Shown here piece by piece: positions 52,804 to 62,405 of a stretch of 64,000 bases of DNA. Source of the DNA: Monodelphis domestica. Taxonomy: Eukaryota; Chordata; Mammalia; Didelphimorphia; Didelphidae. Under the pieces are notes generated by a model. That model did no database searches. It was given only the letters and a program-made list of their open reading frames with translations, and was not told the origin of the DNA. The first letter of the stretch is position 1. The number at the start of each line of letters is the position of its first letter. Made by a program: the position numbers and the translations under genes. The stretch is taken from the NCBI RefSeq assembly GCF_027887165.1, contig NC_077227.1, positions 87,049,735 through 87,113,734 on the forward strand, given 5' to 3'.

Positions 52804-53660
52804 CCCTCCCCCACCAACTATGCTGAGACTCAGGTGGTCAATGGGATCTCAGGTTGAGGGCTTCAATTCAACTGGGACAGAGTTACACAAAGCTAGTGAC
52901 TGACCATAGCTAGGAAGGAGGCAGTTGGAAGAGAGGAGAAGAGAAGAGGGCTGCCTGGTTATAGCCTTTAGCCACCACACCTCCATTTTAGGTCTCTGCA
53001 GCTGGAAGTGTTGGCCTTAGGGCACATTCAGCTCTGCAGATCAGCTCAGTTGGCTTAATCCAGTTTATCAATATAGAAGAAGCCTTGAGAGGTCAGAAAA
53101 TCCCAAACTCAGAGCTAGTAAAAAAAAACAGAAGATCAAGTGTACAAAATAGACAGAAAGCCAAAATAAACAACAAAATGGAACCACAGGTCTCGTTTAC
53201 TTGATCCAACCTGAAAGACATGCAGATAAAGTCAAATTCTTAGGTATAAGAGAAAGATCCAACAGCCCTCCCCCACCTACTGCAGGGAGACCCATGGTAG
53301 GAATCCAATTGACTGGGATCTCAGTGTGAAGGATACAACCACAACAGAGTACCTTGGTACCTCTACGGAAGCTCAGGGCTCTGACCAGGCAGCTGGCAGG
53401 GAGACCCCAGGCAGAAAGGAGTAAAGAGAAGGACTGAGGGTAACTACCTTCAGCCTCCACACCTTCACTTTCTCCTTCAGCCTCTGCTGGCAACTGGGAA
53501 AGATCTGGCATCAGGGCACATTAATAGAACAGGTGAACTTCATCAACCTAATCCAGTTAATCAGCTGAGCAGAGAAAAGAAGCCCCTTCAGGACAAAAAA
53601 CTCACAGATGCAGCAAATAAACAGAGGAGCAAAAATACAACCAATAAGGAAGGGGAAAGA
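52804..53660 (+). repeat. Two related tandem units in the L1 5' UTR
   Basis: Unit 1 starts CCCTCCCCCACCAACTATG at 52804 and unit 2 starts CCCTCCCCCACCTACTGCAG at 53266, period about 462. Shared landmarks in order: 'gggatctcag', 'gcctcca(caccac)acctccatttt' against 'gcctccacaccttcacttt', 'ctgcagctgg' against 'ctgctggcaac', 'agggcacatt', 'taatccagtt', and 'agaagcc'. The units are well diverged from each other. This resembles the monomer arrays of rodent L1 promoters. Confidence 0.75.
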
Positions 53661-53892
53661 AGGGAAAAAATATGAGTAAACAACAGAAAAAGAAAAAAAG
53701 AAGTTACAATGAACAGCTTCCATTAAGGTAATGAATAAAAAACAAATGAAACAGAGGAAGACCATGGAACAACAAGCAAAAACTCAGAAATTCCAGTGAA
53801 TTGGACTCAGGCTTTCAAAGAACTCAAAGCACAATCCAAAAAATAATTGAGAGGTTGAGGAAAATTGGGAAAAGAACTTAAAAAGCATTTCT

Positions 53893-55345
53893 ATATATAT
53901 CCAATACAACTCAGCACCAAGAATTAGATTTAAAATCAGTCTAGACAAGTTGCCAAGACAAACACAGGAATTATATAGACACAACTATAAAACAAATTCC
54001 ACAAAATAAAAACTAGACCTAAATAATTAGAAAAATATTTCTTGTTCATGGGTTGGAAGAACTAATATAATAAAAATGACAATCCTACTGAAATTAATTT
54101 ACTTATTCAGTGTCGTACCTATCAAACTACCAAGAAACTACTTTATAGAATTAGAAAAATATAATAAAGTTCATTTGGAAGAACAAAAGATCAATAATAT
54201 CAAAGGAACTAATGAAAAAAAAAGTGAAAGATGGGGGCCTAGCAGTACCAGATCTTAAACTGTACTATAAAGCAGTAATCATCAAAGCAATATGGTATTG
54301 GCTAAGACACAGAAAGGTTGATCAATGGAATAGACTTGGGGTAAATGACCTCAACAAGCTAGTGTTCAATAAACCAAAAGACTTCACCTTTTGGGACAAG
54401 AACCTAGTATTTGAAAAAAACTTCTGGGAAATTTGGAAAACAGTATGGGAGAGATTAAGTTTAGATCAACATCTCACACAACATCCTTTAAAGAGGAATA
54501 TCATAAGTAAATTAGGGGAACATAGAATAGTATACCAGTCATATCTATGAGAATGGAAAGAATGTAAGACCAAAGAAGAGATAGAGAATATTAAAAATAT
54601 AAAATGAATAATTTTAATTACATTAAATAAAAAAGAGTTTGTACAAACAAAGCCAAATGCAACCAGAATTAGAAGGGAAGCAAAATCTTAATAATAAAAA
54701 CCTCTGACAAAGATCTACCTTCTCAAATATATAAGGAGTTAAGTCAATTGTACAAAAAAATCAAGTTATTCCCCAGTTGATAAATGGTCAAGGGACATGA
54801 ATAGGTAGCTTTCAGATAAAGAAACCAAAACTATCAATAAACACATGAAAATTAAAGAATTGCAAATCAAAACAATTCTGAGGCATCACTCCATACCTAG
54901 CAGATTGACCAATATGAGAGTAGAAGAAAATAATAAATGTTGGAGAGTATGTGACAAAATTTAGACACTAATGCTTTGCTGGTGGAGTTGTGAATTGATC
55001 CAACCATTTTGGAGGGCAGTTTGGAACTATGATTAAAGGGTTTTAAAAGACTGCCTGCCCTTTGATCCAGCAATACCACTGTTGGGTTTGTACCCCAAAG
55101 AAATAATAAAAAAAAAAGATTTGTACAAAAATATGTACAGCCATGCTCTTTGTGGGGGCAAAAATTTGGAAAATGGGTGGGGGTGTCACTGATTGGGGAA
55201 TGGCTGAACAAATTGTGGTATCTGATGGGGTTGGAATATTATTATGCTAAAAGGAATAATGAACTGGAGGAATTCCATGTGAACTGGAAAGACCTCCAGG
55301 AATTGATGCAGAGTGAAAGGAGCAGAACCAGGAGAATGTTGTAAA
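53893..55345 (+). pseudogene. L1 ORF2 C-terminal remnant
   Basis: Reading pieces include YIDTTIKQIPQNKN (about 53970), [20 protein letters not shown] (from 54076) and, in the 112-codon frame 54212-54550, [15 protein letters not shown] and WERLSLDQHLTQH. The C-terminal end reads NELEEFHVNWKDLQELMQSE near 55257. This is the L1 region downstream of the reverse transcriptase. Only a few stops interrupt it, so this copy is younger than the 6.7-kb L1 at 21899. Confidence 0.85.
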
Positions 55346-55671
55346 CAGAGACTGATACATTATGGCACAATCAAATTTAATAGAATCCTCTACTTTCAGC
55401 AATGCAATGATCCAGGACAATTCTGAGGAAATTATGAGAAAGAACTATGGGAGCAAAACACAGAAGAAAAACATATGATTGATCACGAGGTTTGATGGGA
55501 TTATGATTGGGGTATTGGCATTAAAAGATCACTCTACTGCAAATATGAATGAATAAAATGGATTTTGAACAATGATACATGTAAAACCCAGTGGAATTGA
55601 TTGTTAGCTTTATGAGGGGGGTAGGGAAGAGAGGAATAGTTTCATTAAGGAGGTCACAGATTGATGTAACA

Positions 55672-55895
55672 ATAGTAGCTAAGATTTATATAGCATTTCA
55701 AGATTTCAAAGTGCTTTATAAATATTATCTCAAAATAATTCTCATAAGATAGGTACTATTGTTATCCTCATTTTAAAGACAAGGAAACAGAAATAAGCAG
55801 AGGTTAAGTGACTTATCCAGGGTCACACAACTAGTAAGTAAATGTCTGAGGCCTGCTTTTAATTCAGGTCATTCTAACTCCAAGTTCCAGTTTTC
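55672..55895 (-). mobile_element. MAR1-type SINE, full length
   Basis: 'gtagctaagatttatatagc', 'tttcaaagtgctttataaat', 'attgttatcctcattttaaa', 'aggttaagtgacttatccag', 'ggtcacacaactagtaagta', 'tctgaggcctgcttttaatt'. Well preserved. Confidence 0.88.
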
Positions 55896-56292
55896 TCTCT
55901 CTATCTGTGTGACCTGATGTTTCTTCATAGGCATTTAATTCTTGTACATCAACTGATTATAATTTATTTATGATGTTAATGTGTGGAAGGCTTCTCATTC
56001 CACTTTAACAGATTCTTTTTTTTTCCAGCCACAGTTTGAAAAGTTGTAAAGAGCTAACAATCAGTATTTGTGGAAGGAGTACCACCCACATGAATGAAAT
56101 TAGAGATGACTGAAGTATTTGAAGAAGTCATTTTAGAGTATTGGAAGGACATATATGATGTCTGGAAGAGATTCATTTTATCAGCAAGGGGCTGAAAGGA
56201 TTCTTGAGCATTGTGTGTCAGTTTCTCCTTGTGCCAAATTGAGACAGTTAGACTAAATATTAAAGTCTTTTGTATGTCTAAAAGCCTGTGAT
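55896..56292. other. Unassigned sequence
   Basis: No repeat or gene recognised. Confidence 0.3.
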
Positions 56293-56490
56293 TTCAGAAA
56301 GCATGGTAGAGTAGAAAATGTGTTGCTTTTGAAATGAGACAACCTGGGTTTAAAACTTTGCTCTTCCACTTACCTCCAGTGACCTTAGGGAAATCACCTA
56401 ACCTTTATGGGCATTGATTTTCTTATTTATAAAACAAAGGGACTGTCCTAGATAACGATAAGGTCTCATCCATCTCATGATCTCATAAAT
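56293..56490 (+). mobile_element. MIR-type SINE
   Basis: 'agcatggtagagtagaaaat', 'gacaacctgggtttaaaact', 'cagtgaccttagggaaatca', 'tgattttcttatttataaaa', 'tctcatccatctcatgatct'. Confidence 0.8.
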
Positions 56491-57734
56491 GTGTGTGTGC
56501 AGAATTTTATCAACATAGGAGCTCACTAGAGGGGATTTTCTCTTGGTCTCTGGTTAGCTGAGAGGAGGCTAACTGGCTGGCCAACAGTTGGCCTTTGTGA
56601 AGTGTGGGTCAGTTATGGGAGTAGTCCTGAAGGAAAGATGGATGAACCTTTTCATCCCCTCTGGTATGACATTCCAAGGAACAGCCACATTCCTCACCCT
56701 TTGCAACTCTCATTGGTTGTTTCCCATCAAAGCTAAATGTCTTCAGCATGGCTCTGCTTTGCTTATAACTCAGAACTCTCAGTTCCTAGTACTTCTGCCC
56801 TAGTGTGTTTTGCCTCATGTCATAAGTTAAAAGAAAATTGAATTATTCTCCTTCCTGTCCTGAATGGTGATGGCACAGGAAAGTGAGGCAGAAGTCCGCA
56901 GAAGGGCCTGTTGCATACATCTGATTCATTAAATTGTCCCAGAGTCATAAATCTCCAGGGAGAGCACCCTCCACATTAATGATGAAATTGCATATGTTAT
57001 TCTCTATCCCACCCAGATGTTGTGATTTTCCAATAATGGGGTAATGAACTTTGGGGCAAAAACCAATTTCTCTTTCTGTAAGAATGTTTTCTTCTGTCCA
57101 GAGCTCAGGACTATCACCTCTCTGAAAGTTTGCTTTGTTTAGTCTGTGTTCTGGTCCAGCATCCTTTTGTGCTGGCTCTGTATGTGCTCGCTGCTTCCCT
57201 TCTACTTCTTAAAAGAGTAACAGTGTCAAATGAAGTGGCCCACAAAGGCTTTATTTACCAGTTAAATTGGAACTAGTTGGTTTCTTATGGATGGGATTCC
57301 ATTTAGCTAGTTCACAGTGCCTTTTGGGCCAGCATAGAAAAGCAATCTGGAAAAAATTTGAGGTGGTTGTATATGTTCCACTATACCACACCCAATTGAT
57401 GGACTAGGCTTCTTTCTGAATGGGTAGGAGAGTTTCCAAAGTACTCAAGAGTCAAGTGAGAAACTGGTAATTTTGTCACTGCCAAGGACAGAATATGATA
57501 TGGTGCTAGAAATAGTCTTAGATAACTAACGCTCTGTCTTGTGTTTAAAGCAAAGAATATCAGAGAATTGTGTGGCCTCATGGATATCTTTTCATGACAA
57601 GAAAGTAAAGGATGTCAGCTTAATGTGAAGAACTTTCCTGAAGAACTGGGAGACTTGGAACACGGAATCAAGAGCGACAATATGGTTATATTTTCTGCAT
57701 GCAGGAGACTTACCCACCAAGACTTTCTTTACAC
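56491..57734. other. Repeat-poor block of about 1.2 kb
   Basis: No repeat recognised. Composition is balanced, with a candidate conserved block at 56850-57030. Frames of 66-71 codons (56588-56803 plus, 57381-57581 minus) show no recognisable protein. Confidence 0.45.
56850..57030. promoter_or_regulatory. Candidate conserved noncoding element
   Basis: Repeat-free. Includes 'gcatacatctgattcattaa', 'cagagtcataaatctccagg', 'ccacattaatgatgaaattg', 'catatgttattctc': several ATTA-type cores and an E-box CATATG. Function is inferred from texture only. Confidence 0.25.
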
Positions 57735-57865
57735 ACTTAAAGCAACATCTACCTCCCAGTGGAGTTGTGAGAAACAAATGAGATAATATTTGTAAAGCAC
57801 TTAGCACAGTACCTGGCCCATAGCAAATGCTTATAAATGCTGTTCCTTCTTTCATCCTTCCTAAT
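57735..57865 (+). mobile_element. MAR1-type SINE 3' half
   Basis: 'ctacctcccagtggagttgt', 'gagaaacaaatgagataata', 'tttgtaaagcacttagcaca', 'gtacctggcccatagcaaat', 'gcttataaatgctgttcc'. Well preserved. Confidence 0.88.
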
Positions 57866-58034
57866 GTTGCAGGAAACATGAATGAGTGACCTGTGACTGT
57901 TTTGACACTCTTTTCAAAGTACTTAATGCAACTGGCATATTATTGTATTGAGCCATCCAGTATTCCTTGATAAGGAAGTATTTTTTGAAAGTCAGAGATT
58001 CTACTATTGAATACATATTTCCAATGAGGTCAAG
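57866..58034. other. Short unassigned stretch
   Basis: No gene or named repeat seen. Confidence 0.3.
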
Positions 58035-58403
58035 AATGGAAAGAAAGTTCTAATACACACTAAAATGTTCATAGCAGAACTTTTTTGTCATAACAAAAAA
58101 TTGGGGGGGGGGAGTGGATGTACTCTGACTAGGGAATGGCTAAACAAGTTTTAGTGTGTGAATGCAATGGGATATCACTATATGGTAAAAAAAATTGAAG
58201 AAGGATAATATAAGAAGTCATGGAAAATATTTACAATGTAAAGGAAGCAGAAACAGAAAAACAATAACTGAAATGAATCCAACAATGTAAATGAAAAGTC
58301 AACGAAGACCAGCAAAAGTCAAAATTGAAAGCTATAAAGTTATAAAGATCAAGCTTATCCCCAGAGTAGGGATATGAGAATTTACCTCTCTCCCCTCTTT
58401 TTG

Positions 58404-58441
<38 letters not shown>

Positions 58442-58645
58442 TGTGTTTAGAAGGGGAAATACTTCATGAAGGTGAAACTGCGCCTGCTGAATGGATATGT
58501 TGATTAATTTTTGTTAAACTGCTTTTCCCCCCTCTTTTTTCTTGTCTATCCTATGGTATAAGGTATACCTTTCAAGGAAAAGAAAGTCCCTACTGGAAAA
58601 TGAATGTGATGTGTTTTTTTAATATCTTTTTTAAAAATCAGTAAA
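58035..58645 (+). mobile_element. L1 LINE 3' end
   Basis: 'atgttcatagcagaactttt', a G-run at 58104-58112, 'gactagggaatggctaaaca', 'aaggaagcagaaacagaaaa', 'aatgaatccaacaatgtaaa', then a 3' UTR with 'gaaactgcgcctgctgaatg' and an A/T-rich end. The 3' UTR is unlike those at 20270, 28310 and 55345, so this is another L1 lineage. Confidence 0.75.
58406..58446. repeat. (GT)n microsatellite in L1 3' UTR
   Basis: Seventeen or more GT units. Confidence 0.97.
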
Positions 58646-59067
58646 GTATTAGAGACAAGTTGAGGTAGGAGTTGTGATGGAGCTACAGACCAAGGTGTTT
58701 ATTCCTAGATCTAATCCCCTTACATTATCATTGTTCTATAGAGGCATATTCTCAGGTTACCATGTTGGTCTGGGGCCATGGTTAGTACCACTCCAGAGTT
58801 TCTAGGTTTCAGATCTAGTCTGGTCCTGTCTTTCTGAATGGTGCATGCTATACATACCTTCAATTTTTAATCTCTATTTCTAAAGAATACCTCTCCCCAT
58901 TTCTAAAGAAAAGATCCCATGAGTTGAGATCATATTAATAAGGAAAGACATAGGAAAATGATCTGAGTGGTTTAATAAGAGGACAAAAAAATGCTGAATC
59001 TTCCTGACACTTCCTATCCTACCCACATCCAAATGCAACTTAAGGAATAATTCCCAGTTTCTTCATC
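58646..59067. other. Unassigned sequence
   Basis: No repeat or gene recognised. Confidence 0.3.
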
Positions 59068-59315
59068 TGCCTCAAGATGGTTCATTGGATAGAGTACTGG
59101 ATCTGGAGTCAGAAAGTCTCTTCTAAATTCCAATTTGACCTCATACACCTACTAGCTGTGAGACCCCACGCAAGTCACATTATCCTGTTTGCCTCAGTTT
59201 TCTAAAATGAACTGGAGAAGGAAAAGTGGGCAAACCACTCTAGTATCTTTTCCAAGAAAACCCCTGATAAGGTCATGGAAAGTAGGATGCAACTAAAATG
59301 ACTCAACAACAAAAT
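59068..59315 (+). mobile_element. tRNA-derived SINE with RTE-type tail, full length
   Basis: 'gatggttcattggatagagt', 'ctggatctggagtcagaaag', 'gtgagaccccacgcaagtca', 'tgaactggagaaggaaaagt', 'aaaccactctagtatctttt', 'gactcaacaacaaaatcc'. Confidence 0.88.
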
Positions 59316-59344
59316 CCATTTCTGTGAAAAGAGTCAATAGGTAA

Positions 59345-59760
59345 TTCCTATGAAAAATACATTTTCTTTTCTACCTTCATACTTTTGCACATGCACTACT
59401 CCTAAACTAAACTGGATCCATTCTTGAAGACTCAGATCAAGTTCTAACTTATTCAAGAACTCTTTTCTAACTACATGCTCCAATCTACAATGATCACTCC
59501 TTCCTCTGAACTCCTATAGTACCAGTGATTTGATGACTAATTGGAGACAGCTTGGTGCAATGGAAAGAGAATAGAATTATAGTCAGAAGATTTAAATTTG
59601 ATTCTCAATTTGTTGCTTATTACCTATATGACCTTGAAAAAATCATGTAACATTTCTTGGTCTCAGTTTCCATAGCATTCCAAAATGAGGGAAGATCTCT
59701 AAGATCCCTTTTAACCCCAAGGCTGTGGTACTATGTATCACCTTATGACATCACATATAT
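59345..59760 (+). mobile_element. L2 LINE fragment with nested SINE
   Basis: 59345-59538 is L2-like: 'cttttgcacatgcactactc', 'ttgaagactcagatcaagtt', 'caagaactcttttctaacta'. 59540-59735 is a sense MIR-type SINE: 'gacagcttggtgcaatggaa', 'tatgaccttgaaaaaatcat', 'tctcagtttccatagcattc', 'taaccccaaggctgtggtac'. L2-like text may resume after it. Confidence 0.65.
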
Positions 59761-60384
59761 TGTAGTCATATATTATTTTTTAACTTTTCACATATGCATA
59801 CCTTCTCTCTGTGCAAATCCTGCTAATTGACAGCATTGCCCCTTTAAGAAACAGAAATATACATGGCCAACTTCCAAGAATCCCCTGTCAAGGAGCATAC
59901 TGAGCCCAGCAAAAGCTGTCATTCAGCAAAAAACACTGCTCTTTGGCTTGTTCTCAATTTACCTGGCTCTTGACCTCTCTGCTCCTTTGGATATTTCAAT
60001 CTCTCTCCAACTCTTTCATTCGTGTTGACTTCTGAACAACAACCCAGCCTATACTTAGGTCTCTTGCGATTTGCCATTTTACTGTGGACCCTGACAGAGC
60101 TGCTCAGTCTTTACTTACTGAGTTAGACCTGAGCATCTGTTTGTTTGTTTTTTTTTCATCCATTGCTTCTTCTTTCCACTAATTACTGTTTCTTATCTCT
60201 TCCCAAAGACCCAATAGACTTTTCTGTCTGCCTTAGAGCCAGATTCTAATCCTTACCTAACTCACATTGCTAACCTATCTAACTGAACTGTAATCTCCTT
60301 GAGGGACACATCTTTATGTTGAAATTTTGATTTGTTGAGAATTAAAATCAGTAATCTTGTAAAATGTTTTCACTCCATTATCTT
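59761..60384. other. Unassigned sequence
   Basis: 59800-60280 reads like an old LTR or LINE but could not be named. 60285-60320 has a short L2-like 'gtaatctccttgagggaca'. No gene. Confidence 0.3.
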
Positions 60385-61085
60385 AATAGTATATGGTGCA
60401 GTAGATAAAGTACTAGACTTTGAATCTGGAAGACTCATCTCCATGAGTCTAAATTCAACCTCTAACACTTAATAACTGTGACTATGGGCAAGTTACTTAA
60501 CCTTGTTTGCCTCCATTTCCTCATCTGTAAAATGAGCTGACAAACTACTTCAGTAGCTGTGCCAAAATTTTTTTTTTCTCCTTGTGGGAAGTTAATATTA
60601 ATATGAATACCTTTTGGGCTCCATATCTCTCTGAGGTGGAGTCTTCCTTCTTGTTTATCATGTTCAAATGCTATACGTACAATATACAGCTATTCTAAAT
60701 GCCACATGGTTACTCATGCTGTCTAGAAGACACATCTCTTGTCTGAACTGAGCTATGGAAACTCCAATCAGAGAGGCTTGGGGAAGTGACATCACAAGAA
60801 TATAAAATGGAAAAGGGGACAGGAAGCCACTCTCTTCACTTGCAACCATGGTGAAGGGAGGGTGAGTTATCTGGCTTAGGACTAATTGTCTGCTCATAGG
60901 AGAAACAGCAGAAAAAGATAGCTGGCTATATGTGACTCCTGCTTCCATCTTTCTCTGGACTGATTTTTGCCATTTGACATATAATAATTACAAAATTAAG
61001 CTAGAGTCTCTAGAGAATTTCAATCATAACACCACCCCCCATAGGGTCAGGAAGAGTTTGAAATGATTGAACAACAATAACAAAA
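60385..61085 (+). mobile_element. SINE with RTE-type tail, split by a later insertion
   Basis: 60385-60570: 'atggtgcagtagataaagta', 'tatgggcaagttacttaacc', 'catttcctcatctgtaaaat', 'cttcagtagctgtgcc'. 61032-61085: 'ccccatagggtcaggaagag', 'ttgaaatgattgaacaacaa'. The two halves join exactly where this SINE family reads 'tttgccaagaaaacccc / atggggtcacgaagag'. Confidence 0.85.
60583..61031 (+). mobile_element. Probable solo LTR inserted in a SINE
   Basis: Starts TGTGGGAAGTTAATATTA and ends TTTCAATCATAACA, so has TG...CA termini, length 449 bp. It contains 'aatcagagaggcttggggaa', 'gtgacatcacaagaatataaaatgg'-type promoter text (TATAAAA at about 60801) and a possible poly-A region near 60985. A target duplication was not evident, and a T-run precedes it. 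Fossil; no viral genes. Confidence 0.6.
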
Positions 61086-61144
61086 TGATATCTTATTCAA
61101 TTATCTTTATTTCTTATATTTACAAAAGGAAAAATAATGTCTAT

Positions 61145-61392
61145 AGTAATATCATTTAAATAAAGTACTTTATGGTTTACAAAGAGCTTCACATGTCACT
61201 TCATATAGCCTTTATGTTAACCTTATCAGTTAGCTACTACATTATCTCTATTTTTTAAATGTGGAAACTATGGCTGACCGAGATTAAATGGCTTACCCAG
61301 GGTCATACAACTAGTGACTGAGACAAGATTTGATCTTAGGTCATTGTGACTCTATATTCAACACTATCCACCGTACCATTAAGCTGCTTCCC
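61145..61392 (-). mobile_element. MAR1-type SINE, full length
   Basis: 'aaagtactttatggtttaca', 'cttcatatagcctttatgtt', 'atgtggaaactatggctgac', 'ggcttacccagggtcataca', 'actagtgactgagacaagat', head 'actatccaccgtaccattaa'. Confidence 0.85.
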
Positions 61393-61609
61393 AGACCAAA
61401 AGGTCAGCTATATGTTTTTTTTTTTAAATCTATCTATATTGCCATTTATGTCTAAATGTGGAGAATTACCAAAGAATGACATCTCTTTAAGGACAAAAAC
61501 AATTAAGCATACACTGAAAAATATGTGAAATTTGAGCATCTAAAATAAGCATTTGAAATAAAATTTGTATGGTTGAGGAGAGTGACAGGTTCTATAAATG
61601 TAGGCAGCC
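61393..61609. other. Short unassigned stretch
   Basis: No repeat or gene recognised. Confidence 0.3.
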
Positions 61610-62015
61610 TTTCTACTTTTCTCTTTTCACTCTACAATCTGGTCATAGTGACTTACTTACTGTTCCTTAGAATTGATACTCCATCTTTTGCCTCCCTCTC
61701 TTTTCCATGGCTGTCCCATACCTCTGGAATGTTCTCTTTTTAGCTCTGCCTCTTAGAATTCATGACTTCATTTAAGACCTTGCTTAAATGCCATTTTCTG
61801 CAGTAGGATTTTTGCAATTCAAAGGACCTTCTCTCTAAGGCTACTTTCTACCCATAGTGTATTTCTCTTATATACAGCTATTTATTTGCATGTTATCTCA
61901 CACATTAGAATGAAAGCTGCTTGAAGTGAGGATTCTGGTTTTGCCTTTCTTTGGATGCTTCAAAGCTTAGTGAAATGTTTGTACAGAGTAAGAATGTTTG
62001 TTGATTGATTGATCT
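61610..62015 (+). mobile_element. L2 LINE 3' region
   Basis: 'cacctctggaatgttctctt'-type text at 61719, 'agctctgcctcttagaattc', 'gaccttgcttaaatgccatt', 'gaatgaaagctgcttgaagt', 'gaatgtttgttgattgattg'. Clear L2 3' end in order. Confidence 0.85.
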
Positions 62016-62284
62016 GTCCAGAGACTGTGCTAACTGGAACCAAGGGAAAGACTATTGCAGAGGTGTAAAATAGCTCTGGCATTAACCAATGGAGGCAAAT
62101 TCACAAAATTATGGTTAGAAGGAGGAGAAAATACCAGATCAGTGGCAACTAACTGCAAATTTCATGAGTCCTCCCAGTTCTTAGGGCAAGTGACTATAGT
62201 AGGAAGTCTTTATCTAGGGACCATGGATTGTCAATAGGTCTGTAGCTAGATTTAAGTGAGTCTGTACACTTGGATGAGAAAAAG

Positions 62285-62405
62285 TTACATCTTTATTTTC
62301 ACTAATTTTTAATTTTCTTTATAATCCTAAGAATTTTATTTTCTTCATTTAAAAACATTATTTCAAAAAATTGTCCATATGGTCAAAGAAGTCCAAGACA
62401 CAAGG
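62285..62405 (-). mobile_element. hAT-type DNA transposon fragment (same family as 3283-3459)
   Basis: 'ttttctttataatcctaaga', 'cttcatttaaaaacattatt', 'tgtccatatggtcaaagaag', 'tccaagacacaag' follow the same order as the element at 3283-3459, in the same orientation, with the terminal repeat lost. Confidence 0.5.

Larger units (their letters stand above)
52585..55655 (+). mobile_element. L1 LINE with 5' UTR and large internal deletion
   Basis: Starts near 'gtagagtcaagatggcagat' (52589), the usual L1 5' end. The 5' UTR runs to about 53665, then an ORF1 N-terminal scrap (MSKQQKKKK at about 53672) to about 53890. It then jumps to the ORF2 region after the reverse transcriptase, followed by a 3' UTR at 55345-55655. 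At 3.07 kb it lacks the rest of ORF1 and the first two thirds of ORF2. No clear poly-A tail or target duplication remains. Confidence 0.88.

Noticed and set aside
54212-54550. 112-codon plus-strand frame
   Set aside because: L1 ORF2 remnant in the deleted L1 at 52585-55655.
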